This document shows, piece by piece, positions 57,756-64,000 of a stretch of 64,000 bases of DNA. The stretch lies in NCBI GenBank assembly GCA_964483405.1, contig CAZABC010000013.1, positions 1-64,000 of the forward strand, written 5' to 3'. Below the pieces are notes generated by a model. That model did no database searches and had not been told where the DNA came from. It worked only from the letters and a program-made list of their open reading frames with translations. Positions within the stretch are counted from its first letter, which is position 1. Each line of letters begins with the position of its first letter. A program made the translations under genes and the position numbers. Source of the stretch: CAZABC01 sp964483405 (GTDB lineage: Bacteria; Chloroflexota; Limnocylindria; Limnocylindrales; CSP1-4).

Positions 57756-58168
57756 CCGGCGGTCCGGCCTCGGAGCGAGACGGCGCAGCCCCTCGGCGTG
57801 GCTGGTTCGAGGTCCGCTGGCGACAGTTCCGCCGCGCGCCGCGCCCGGTCGTCCGGGCGGTCCTCTCGAGCCTCGTCGTCGCCACGGTGCTCGGGCTGGT
57901 CTACCTCGTCTACGACGTCGCCCTCGAGCGTGGCGCCGACGTGCCCGGGGGCGACCTCCGGACGCTCTTCTTCGCCGTCTACGTCGTCGCCGTCCTCGGG
58001 GTCGGCGCGGTCGTCACGTACTTCGTCGTGCCGCAGCCGACCGGCGGAGCCGGGGGCGCACCGAGGCGCTCCATCTGGAGCGCCGCGCTCGGCTTCTTCG
58101 CGGCGGTGCCGATCGCCTACCTCGTCCTCGTCGTCGTGACCCAGGTCCTCGCGCCCCTGCTCGCCTGA
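57752..58168 (+). CDS. three-helix membrane protein of unknown function
   Basis: The 138-residue product starts with a GTG overlapping the aminotransferase stop. After a basic cytosolic N-terminus (1-35) it has helices at about 36-58, 72-92 and 112-136 with short loops. No family recognised. Translational coupling suggests it is made in proportion to the aminotransferase. Confidence 0.7.
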   Translation: MTGGPASERDGAAPRRGWFEVRWRQFRRAPRPVVRAVLSSLVVATVLGLVYLVYDVALERGADVPGGDLRTLFFAVYVVAVLGVGAVVTYFVVPQPTGGAGGAPRRSIWSAALGFFAAVPIAYLVLVVVTQVLAPLLA

Positions 58169-58275
58169 GCCGCGCGGCGCTCGGACCGGGGGCTCGTGCC
58201 GCCCGGCAGGCCCGTCGCGGTGCTCGGACGCACCACGTAGACCGTCGCCCAGGTCACTCGACCCACCCCGACCGT

Positions 58276-58316
58276 ACCGAAGGGTCTGGCCCTTCGGTCC
58301 GGTCGCGCGGTAGGCT
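58276..58316 (+). promoter_or_regulatory. inverted repeat overlapping a promoter (operator candidate)
   Basis: ACCGAAGGG-TCTGG-CCCTTCGGT (58276-58298) is a perfect 9-bp dyad. A TAGGCT -10 box lies at 58311-58316, so the right arm falls at the -35 position. A dimeric regulator could block the promoter of the downstream small gene; a terminator for the upstream gene is the alternative, but there is no T-run. Confidence 0.45.
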
Positions 58317-58386
58317 CTGGGGCGTCATCATCCGCCCGCGGGCCGGTGTCTTCGCCGCTCCCCGGACATCTCGAGGGTTTTCGCGC

Positions 58387-58701
58387 GTGTCCCTTGACGA
58401 ACAGCACATCGCGCTGCCGAAGCTCATGGGTGCCCCGGCCTACGCCCGCCCGCCGCGGCCGGTCAAGCCCGTCGAGCGGCCGATCGACCTCGACGACCTG
58501 CCCCTCGAGGCGGCCCGCACGCCCGACGATCTGGAGCTGGCCGTGGCCCTGCCACCACCGGCCGGGGTCCACTACGGGGCGCCCGAGTCGCCGCCGTCGC
58601 CGCCCGCGGCCCCGCCGGCGGGGAACGACCAGGGCGCGGCCTCGCTCGACGCCCGCCCGTTCAGCCTCAAGGGCCTCGCCCGGTACCTCTCCGGCAAGTA
58701 G
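58387..58701 (+). CDS. small proline-rich protein of unknown function
   Basis: The 104-residue product starts at a GTG with GAGGG 11 bases upstream, after a leader of about 65 bases. Codon third positions are strongly G/C, as in real genes here. It is Pro/Ala-rich (YARPPRPVKPVERPIDLDDLPLE, SPPSPPAAPPAG) and ends with a possible amphipathic helix (FSLKGLARYLSGK). No family recognised; probably a soluble, largely disordered protein. Confidence 0.55.
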   Translation: MSLDEQHIALPKLMGAPAYARPPRPVKPVERPIDLDDLPLEAARTPDDLELAVALPPPAGVHYGAPESPPSPPAAPPAGNDQGAASLDARPFSLKGLARYLSGK

Positions 58702-58739
58702 CGCCCGGCGAGCCGTGCCGGCAACGGGTGAGCGCGGTG

Positions 58740-58745
58740 TAGCAT
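58740..58745 (+). promoter_or_regulatory. -10 element (TAGCAT) of tRNA-Ile gene
   Basis: TAGCAT lies 10 bases before the first tRNA base, so transcription would start almost at the mature 5' end. Confidence 0.5.
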
Positions 58746-58755
58746 CGGGCACGGC

Positions 58756-58831
58756 GGGGGAGTAGCTCAGCGGTGAGAGCAGGCGTCTTATACACGCCAT
58801 GTCGGTGGTTCGAGTCCACCCTCCCCTACCA
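58756..58831 (+). tRNA. tRNA-Ile (anticodon UAU), CCA encoded
   Basis: The cloverleaf reads: acceptor GGGGGAG with CTCCCCT (first pair G-U), TA, D stem GCTC/GAGC with loop AGCGGTGA, anticodon stem GGCGT/ACGCC with loop CTTATAC (anticodon TAT at 58789-58791), variable ATGTC, T stem GGTGG/CCACC with loop TTCGAGT, discriminator A at 58828 and CCA at 58829-58831. It reads AUA, a codon that must be very rare in this GC-rich genome. Confidence 0.93.
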
Positions 58832-58848
58832 CCTGCCCCCGCCCGGGG

Positions 58849-59604
58849 TCAGACCATCGAGCGCCCGAGGAACGCGGCGATCCGCGTGCGTCGATCCGGG
58901 TTGAGGGACCGCTGCGGCGGCAGCGACGCCAGCCAGGCCGGGAGCGACGCATCGTCCACGACGGCGCACGTCGGCGTCCGCGGGAGCGCCTCCGGCTTGC
59001 CGATGACGGCCGCGTAGACCTTGACGACGTGGTCGTGCTCCTCGTGGGCGATCCAGCCGCGGATGCGCTCGGCATCGCGGGCGGCGCGGTCGAGCGGGCT
59101 CTCGATCGGCATCCACCGACCGTCGGCGACGCGGACCTCCCAGGCGGTCCCGTGGCGGCGGGATGCGGACGGGGGCGGCAGCTCCTCGATCACGGCGACC
59201 CCGAACGGTCCGACGACGAGCTCCGGGACGACCCGGCCGTCGGGCAGCCGGACGCGGGTGAGGATGACGTGCTCGTCGCTCAGGGCATGGGCGACCCGTG
59301 CCGCGGGCTTCGGCCGGCGCCGCCGCGAGGCGACCATCCCCGCCGTCTCGGCGAGCCGGGCCAACCCGACGACGAGGAAGACGCCGGGGGCGATGAGGGC
59401 GAAGGTCCAGGCCAGGGCTCCGGCGGCCATCTGGACGGTGGTCGGCCGCGGGGTCGTGAACTGGGTGACGAAGCCCGTCCCCCAGGTCGCGTAGCCGATG
59501 AGGAGGCCGCCGGCGACGAAGACCGTCCCGACGACGAGGCTGACCGCGATCGCCCGCGCCGAAGCCGTGGCGGGATGGCGTCGGGCGGCGGCGTGGACCG
59601 ACAT
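58849..59604 (-). CDS. membrane protein with NERD-like nuclease-related domain
   Basis: The 251-residue product has two membrane helices (about 17-42 and 60-84) followed by a cytosolic domain: HALSDEHVILTRVRLPDGRVVPELVVGPFGVAVIEELPP (about 107-145), a DAERIRGWIAHEEHDHVVKVYAAVIGKPEALPRTPTCAVVDDASLPAWLASLP stretch near 178-230. Strand-turn-strand with VVGPFGVAVIE matches the NERD domain core (V-GP-GVFVIEVK), but the catalytic Lys is not clear. CACCAT ends 6 bases before ATG 59604 on the minus strand. Role unknown. Confidence 0.6.
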   Translation of the reverse strand: MSVHAAARRHPATASARAIAVSLVVGTVFVAGGLLIGYATWGTGFVTQFTTPRPTTVQMAAGALAWTFALIAPGVFLVVGLARLAETAGMVASRRRRPKPAARVAHALSDEHVILTRVRLPDGRVVPELVVGPFGVAVIEELPPPSASRRHGTAWEVRVADGRWMPIESPLDRAARDAERIRGWIAHEEHDHVVKVYAAVIGKPEALPRTPTCAVVDDASLPAWLASLPPQRSLNPDRRTRIAAFLGRSMV

Positions 59605-59844
59605 GGCGCCATGGTGCGGCCGGCGCCGTCGCACCGGGGATGACCACTTCGGGCTAGCCCCCGCCATCCATTCGGTCCCGCCGACCGACCCGACCCCGAC
59701 CGGACCGACCCCGACCTCCCGGGACCGCTCGCCGGTGGGACCGGCCCGGACCGGACCCCCGTACCATTGCCCGTCCATCGCGCGGGGACGATGCTCGCCG
59801 GACCGACCACGGGACCTATTCCCCGTGCGGGAGGCGATCATCCG

Positions 59845-61627
59845 ATGGGGTTCATCCGCTCCGTCCCCGGCGTCACGGGCGCCCGGGTCATGCTCGGCAC
59901 GTGGATCGCGATCGCGGCGCTCACGCTCGCCGCGGTCGGGCCGGTCGACGCCGCCCGCACGCCGCTCCGGCTGGCCGAGGCGTCGGTCTCCGACCGCACG
60001 CTCGAGCCGGGTGCGTCGGCGCTCTTCCGGGTCACCTACAAGAACTCCTCGGGGGCGCGGCCGACACTCGTCGCGGTCGACCTCGGTGATCACCGCCACG
60101 CCCTCGCCCCGTCGCGGCTGCGGAAGAACGAGCGGGGCGTCGTCGTGTACGAGGCGCGGATCGCCCCGCCGCCGGGGACATGGGCCGTCACCTTCGTCGC
60201 AGCCGATGCGGCGGGCAACCGGGTATCCCTCGCGAGCGGCAGGGTCACGGTCGCAGGCTCCGGACCCGGGGCAGAGCCCGGCTCCACCGGCGGCGCCCCC
60301 GACGGCTCCACGGGTGGTGCGACGGACGGTGGGACCGGCGGCGCCACTGGCGGGACCGGCGGGACCGACGGCTCCACGGGTGGTGCGACGGACGGCGGCG
60401 CCACTGGCGGGACCGGCGGGACCGGCGGCTCCACGGGTGGTGCGACGGACGGCGGCGCCACTGGCGGGACCGGCGGGACCNNNNNNNNNNNNNNNNNNNN
60501 NNNNNNNNNNNNNNNNNNNNNNNNNNNNNNNNNNNNNNNNNNNNNNNNNNNNNNNNNNNNNNNNNNNNNNNNNNNNNNNNGGCGGCGGCTCGGGCGGCTC
60601 GGGCGGCTCGGGCGGCTCGACCGGCGGCTCCACGGGTGGTGCGACGGACGGCGGGACCGCCGCCCCGCCGACGGATCCCGACGCGACCGGCAGGGGCACG
60701 AGCGACGCGAACGCCCCGGAGCACCCGAACGCCCCGGAGCACCCATCGGCACACGAACGCTGGATCGACACGGCGACGGCCGCGCCGGAGCCCGGGACGA
60801 CGGCCTGGGTCGACGACCCGCAGGCCGCCGACGGGCCCGCCGGCGGTGCCCCCGACGATGGCGTCGCGATCGCCGGCTTCGCGGCCGCCGTGCCCGCGAT
60901 CCTCGCCGGGCCGGTGGACCCGATCGCGCTCCTGCTGCCGACCCTCGTCACCACGACCGGCGGGGTCGCCATGGCGATGGCCTTCCTCGTCTTCGGCAAG
61001 CGCCGCCGCGACGGCCGGCCGACCGACAGCGACATGGCGCTCGCCGCCGCTGCAGCGACCGGGCTCCACGCGGTGCCGGCGGCCGACCTCGCACCGACCG
61101 CCATCCCCGAGCCCGGCGACGCGCCGTCGAGGCCCGAGGGCGAGCTCGCGATGCCGCGCTGGCGCCGCCCGTCCCTGCTCGAGGCCAGGAAGGCCGACCC
61201 GGCCCGGATCGCCGCGCCGGAGGTGCCCCGGCTGACCTTCGGTGGCGGGGCCACCGGGGCGTCGGAGGTGCGCCAGATCCGCTACCGGGTCGTCCGGCTG
61301 CTCGACGCGCCCGACGAGCTCGTCGCGAGCGAGGTCGGCGCCCTCGACCAGGGCGACGAGGTCCGGCTGCTCGAGCGCTCCGGCGTCTACTGGCTCGTCG
61401 AGGCACCGGACGGCCAGCGCGGCTGGCTCCACCGGATGGTGCTCGCCGAGGTCGACGAGATCCCTTCGCCCGGTCCGGCCGCCCGCGCGACCGCGGCCCG
61501 GGCGACGGAGGACCTCAGCGCGACCCGGATGGCGACCGCGGCGATACGGCCCGCGGAGATGGGCCTCGACGTCGACGACGACGTCCTGCGGGCGTTCGCT
61601 GCCGCGCGGTCACGCCTCGGCGCCTGA
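59845..61627 (+). CDS. repeat-rich surface protein with membrane helix and SH3-like domain (spans assembly gap)
   Basis: One gene interrupted by N at 60481-60580; the frame differs on each side because the gap length is arbitrary. Before the gap: a signal/anchor helix (about 10-36), an immunoglobulin-like domain (LEPGASALFRVTYKNSSGARPTLVAVDLGDH and GTWAVTFVAADAAGNRVSLASG), then Gly/Thr/Ser/Asp repeats. After the gap: GGSGGSGG repeats, a charged linker, a membrane helix (IALLLPTLVTTTGGVAMAMAFLVFG) and a C-terminal SH3-like domain (DELVASEVGALDQGDEVRLLERSGVYWLVEAPDGQRGWLHRMVL). GGAGG precedes ATG 59845. Predicted cell-surface sensor or anchor with a long flexible stalk. Confidence 0.7.
60301..60480 (+). 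repeat. 57-bp tandem repeat reaching the assembly gap
   Basis: Two near-identical 57-bp units (60367-60423 and 60424-60480, differing at the first codon) follow a 66-bp unit with a 9-bp insert (60301-60366). A partial copy resumes after the gap at about 60629-60658. The assembler evidently failed in this array, so the true copy number is unknown. It encodes DGSTGGATDGGATGGTGGT. Confidence 0.9.
60481..60580. other. assembly gap (100 N)
   Basis: Placeholder inside the tandem-repeat array of the surface-protein gene; the reading frame on the two sides differs by one, so its real length is not 100. Confidence 0.95.
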
Positions 61628-62605
61628 CGCGGCTGCGCGCGAGCCGTCGGGTCCGGAGCGCAGGCCGCCGCCGCTGCGGCGCTTCGGCTCGGGGTCTCGC
61701 CGCAGCACGAGGATGTGCTGGTGGGCGATGTTGGGGACGAAGGTCCGCGGGTAGCCGTACGGTCGCAGCCGCGTGCCGGCCTGGTACCAGATCAGGTCGC
61801 CCTTCGGCGTGAGCCCGGCGGCGTCGGCGCGCGCGGCCAGGTCGGCGCCGGTGAACACGTAGCGACCGTCCTGGTAGGCGTCCCGGACGATGACCGTCGC
61901 GTAGCGGCCCGGCCGGAGCACCCGCCGGAGCTCGACGAGGACGTCGCCCATCCGCTCGAGGTAGGTCCCGTAGTCGGCGCTGTTGGCGAGGTCGGCCGGA
62001 TCGTCGGAGATCATCGCGTAGTCGGTCCGACGGTTGGCGAAGCGCTCGGCCAGCCGGCCGCCCGACATCGTCCGGGCGAGCTGGACGTTGTACGGCGGAT
62101 CGGTCGCGACGAAGTCGACGGACGCGTCCGGCAGGCTCGGCAGGATCGCCAGCGCGTCGCCCCGGCGGAGCTCGAGCCCGGTCCCGTCGAAGGACCGTGG
62201 GCCGCCGGGGTCCTGTGACCCGAGGTCGGCCAGGAGCGGCCCGGCGCCGTCGCGCTCGGACAGCGCGTCGGCGACGACGGCGTCGTAGACCTCGACCCAG
62301 CGCGGGTCGAGCTCGATCCCGAGCGCCCGCCGCGGGCCGCGCGCGATCGCCGCTCCGAGGAGCGTCCCGCCCACGCCGGCGAACGGGTCGAGGACGAGCT
62401 CGCCGGTCCGGGTGAAGAACTCGATCAGGCGAGCCATCAGCCGCGGTGGCTTGTTCGCGCCGTGAGCGCGCCGCCGGACGTGCCCGAGCTCGGACGGGTA
62501 GGCGGTCGACCAGACGGACTTCGTGAAGTAGAGCCACGCCTCGCCGGACAGCTCGTTGAGGTCGTTGTCGGGATGCGGGCCCCGGGGCGGGACGTCGGCT
62601 GGCAC
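61610..62605 (-). CDS. DNA methyltransferase (N6-adenine or N4-cytosine), orphan
   Basis: S-adenosylmethionine-dependent DNA methylase of 331 residues. Motif I VLDPFAGVGGTLLGAA (71-86) comes before catalytic motif IV ATDPPYNVQLA (167-177); a region with CHR-like features follows (VLVELRRVLRPGRYATVIVRDAYQDGRYV). About 85 residues lie between the motifs. No endonuclease or specificity gene is near, so this looks like a solitary regulator or a stray. GTG 62605 is chosen because TAGGCT ends exactly 6 bases upstream; the GTG at 62611 would abut the -10 box. The 3' end overlaps the convergent surface-protein gene by 18 bases. Confidence 0.88.
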   Translation of the reverse strand: MPADVPPRGPHPDNDLNELSGEAWLYFTKSVWSTAYPSELGHVRRRAHGANKPPRLMARLIEFFTRTGELVLDPFAGVGGTLLGAAIARGPRRALGIELDPRWVEVYDAVVADALSERDGAGPLLADLGSQDPGGPRSFDGTGLELRRGDALAILPSLPDASVDFVATDPPYNVQLARTMSGGRLAERFANRRTDYAMISDDPADLANSADYGTYLERMGDVLVELRRVLRPGRYATVIVRDAYQDGRYVFTGADLAARADAAGLTPKGDLIWYQAGTRLRPYGYPRTFVPNIAHQHILVLRRDPEPKRRSGGGLRSGPDGSRAAASGAEA

Positions 62606-62611
62606 CGGCAC

Positions 62612-62617
62612 AGCCTA
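62612..62617 (-). promoter_or_regulatory. -10 element (TAGGCT) of DNA methyltransferase
   Basis: TAGGCT on the minus strand ends 6 bases before GTG 62605; predicted leaderless. Confidence 0.5.
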
Positions 62618-62681
62618 GCGCGGGCGCCGACCGGGCGGACCGGTCCGGTCCGGGGTGGATCGCGCCGCTGTCCCCGACCCC

Positions 62682-62687
62682 TAGAAT
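62682..62687 (+). promoter_or_regulatory. -10 element (TAGAAT) of AAA-type regulator
   Basis: TAGAAT ends 6 bases before ATG 62694; the closest match to the TATAAT consensus among the leaderless set. Confidence 0.6.
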
Positions 62688-62693
62688 GCCCCC

Positions 62694-64000
62694 ATGCCCG
62701 GCCCGTTCGCGAGCGCACGGTTCGTCGGTCGCGAGGAGGAGTTCGGCCGCCTCGCCTCGGTCATCGAGGACGCGGCGTCCGGTCGCCCCGCGACGCTGCT
62801 GGTCGGGGCCGACATCGGCCTGGGTGGCAGCCGGTTCATCGACGAGGCGACCGACCGGCTGGCTCGCCTGACGTCACCGGTCACGGTCCTGCGCTGCCGC
62901 GCCGCGGACGCCCGCCACGGTCGGGCCTACGAGCCGATCGTCCACGGGATCCGGCCGCTCCTCGCCGAGCTGTCCGACGAAGAGCTCGCCGACGTCGTCG
63001 GACCGGCCGGCGACGTCGTCGCCAGGCTCCTCCCGGACCTCGCGTCGCGGCTGGACGGACTCGACCTCCTGCCGGCGATGCCCGTCGTCATCGAGCCCGA
63101 ACGCCACCAGCCGCGCCTGCTCGAAGCGATCCACGGGATCCTCGACCGGCTCGCCGCTCGCCGGCCGGTCGTCGTCATCCTCGAGGACCTCCACCGGATG
63201 GACGCCGGGTCGCGTTCGGTCGCGGCGTTCCTGACCCGGGTCTCGCGGGCCCAGCGCGTCGCCGTCGTCGCCACGTACCAGCCGGACGCGCTCGCCCGCG
63301 GGCATCCCTTCCACGAGACCCTCGGGGCGATGACCGGCGGACCTCGCCCGCCGGTCGCCCTCGCCCTGCCGCCGCTCGACCGCGACGCGCTCGCGGAGCT
63401 GATCGCCGGGGTCGAGGGGGAGCGGCCGACGGCCTCGACGCTGCTCCTCGTCACCGAGCGCTCGGCCGGCAGCCCGCTGGTGGCCGAGGAGCTCCTCGCC
63501 GCCCGGAGGGAGCTCTCGAGCTCCTCGCTGACCGGCTCCTTCGAGACGCTCGTCACCGCCCGGCTCGCGCTGCGGACGGCCGAGTGCCGCCGCGCGCTCC
63601 GGCTGATCGCCCCGGCGACCGTCCCGCTGACCCGGACCGACCTCGCGGCGGCCGCGGCCGCCTTCGAGGAGGGCATCCTCCGGCCTCCGCCTCGGACGAC
63701 GACGGCACCCCGGCGCGGCGACGGCGTCCTCGACGCGGACCTGTCGGCCGGCGTGGCCGAGGCGCTCGAGCACGGCTTCCTCGTCGAGCAGCCGGCGGCC
63801 GACGAGCCGGCGGCCGACGGGCCGCCGTCGACGGTGCTCGCGCTGCGGCACGAGCTCCTCGGCCCGGCGATCCTGGCCGACCTCCTGCCCCGCCATCGTC
63901 CTCGCCATCACGCGGCCCTCGCGGTGGCGCTGGCCGACCGACCGGCCGTCGCGCTCGGGCACTGGCTCGGGGCCCATCAGCCGGCGGCCGCCCGCGAGGC
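62694..64000 (+). CDS. large ATPase-type transcriptional regulator (LuxR/AAA_16-like), N-terminal part
   Basis: The frame is open for 435 codons to the window edge. It begins ARFVGREEEFGRLASVIEDAASGRPATLLVGAD, the usual start of LuxR-family (MalT/LAL-type) or adenylate-cyclase-associated AAA ATPases. Walker B is VVVILEDLHRMD (about 158-169), and an AIL-Pro-helical arm follows. The P-loop reads GADIGLGGSR (38-47) instead of GxxGxGK(S/T): the ATP-binding Lys is Gly. Third positions are G/C throughout, supporting coding. A C-terminal helix-turn-helix or cyclase domain would lie outside the window. Confidence 0.75.
   Translation, partial: MPGPFASARFVGREEEFGRLASVIEDAASGRPATLLVGADIGLGGSRFIDEATDRLARLTSPVTVLRCRAADARHGRAYEPIVHGIRPLLAELSDEELADVVGPAGDVVARLLPDLASRLDGLDLLPAMPVVIEPERHQPRLLEAIHGILDRLAARRPVVVILEDLHRMDAGSRSVAAFLTRVSRAQRVAVVATYQPDALARGHPFHETLGAMTGGPRPPVALALPPLDRDALAELIAGVEGERPTASTLLLVTERSAGSPLVAEELLAARRELSSSSLTGSFETLVTARLALRTAECRRALRLIAPATVPLTRTDLAAAAAAFEEGILRPPPRTTTAPRRGDGVLDADLSAGVAEALEHGFLVEQPAADEPAADGPPSTVLALRHELLGPAILADLLPRHRPRHHAALAVALADRPAVALGHWLGAHQPAAARE

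Noticed and set aside
62874..63977. A 367-codon minus-strand frame at the right edge
   Set aside because: Antisense to the AAA-type regulator frame, which has recognisable motifs, a leaderless promoter and consistent codon bias.

Overview
The window is about 64 kb of very GC-rich bacterial DNA (roughly 70-75% G+C by eye, third codon positions almost always G or C). It carries two 100-base runs of N (32475-32574 and 60481-60580), so it is a scaffolded draft or metagenome-derived contig. Gene content fits a free-living, probably aerobic bacterium. F420-type LLM oxidoreductases, polyphosphate glucokinase, a Thermus-type isocitrate dehydrogenase, an archaeal-type ATP-dependent DNA ligase, an OpuC/YehZ-type osmolyte ABC importer and pervasive leaderless starts together suggest a high-GC Chloroflexota (Limnocylindria-like) or, less likely, an actinobacterial relative. 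That placement is an inference; no rRNA is present. I see no phage, transposon, integrase, CRISPR array or plasmid functions.

Layout. 0-5.3 kb: isocitrate dehydrogenase, purE, a membrane protein, then a three-gene operon (small membrane protein, Nudix hydrolase, proline iminopeptidase). 5.4-15 kb: aldehyde dehydrogenase, a K+ channel with RCK domains, an SDR/polyphosphate glucokinase/SRPBCC operon, an ankyrin protein, then a septum-formation-like protein, a glutamine-synthetase-family enzyme and an APC permease with a long leader. 15-21.8 kb: a LolA-like protein, a 570-bp gene-free region with five short palindromes, fumarase, an ECF sigma factor, and a flavin reductase/hydrolase/enoyl-CoA hydratase/DUF1444-like run. 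21.8-27 kb: a surface-signalling locus (ECF sigma factor, FecR-type protein, a second membrane-anchored protein sharing its C-terminal repeat) and two overlapping lipoprotein genes. 27-36.3 kb: thiolase, IscA/ErpA, LON-domain protein, a MerR-arsenate reductase fusion with a textbook MerR promoter, a metallophosphatase, and a sulfatase / DUF6325 / small protein / sulfatase-maturase cluster broken by an assembly gap, then a sulfite-oxidase-family enzyme. 36.5-42.5 kb: glycosyltransferase, flippase-like membrane protein, a frameshifted unknown gene, and a MacAB-type export system. 42.5-49.4 kb: a four-gene osmoprotectant importer, a truncated enolase-superfamily remnant, and two LLM oxidoreductases each paired with an unknown small protein. 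49.4-64 kb: a two-component system next to a secreted repeat protein, acetyltransferase, DNA ligase, rhodanese, class V aminotransferase, tRNA-Ile(UAU), a NERD-like protein, a repeat-rich SH3 surface protein across the second gap, an orphan DNA methyltransferase, and the start of a large ATPase-type regulator.

The most general signal is regulatory. About twenty genes have a TAnnnT hexamer (often exactly TACCAT, TAGGAT or TACGCT) only 6-12 bases before the start codon and no Shine-Dalgarno sequence, so they should be transcribed without a leader. Genes inside operons or with longer leaders carry GGAG-type ribosome sites instead. I used this spacing to choose several starts. Two genes (sulfatase and the 38.3-kb unknown) need a one-base correction, each in a short C run, to read through; assembly error and real mutation cannot be told apart here.
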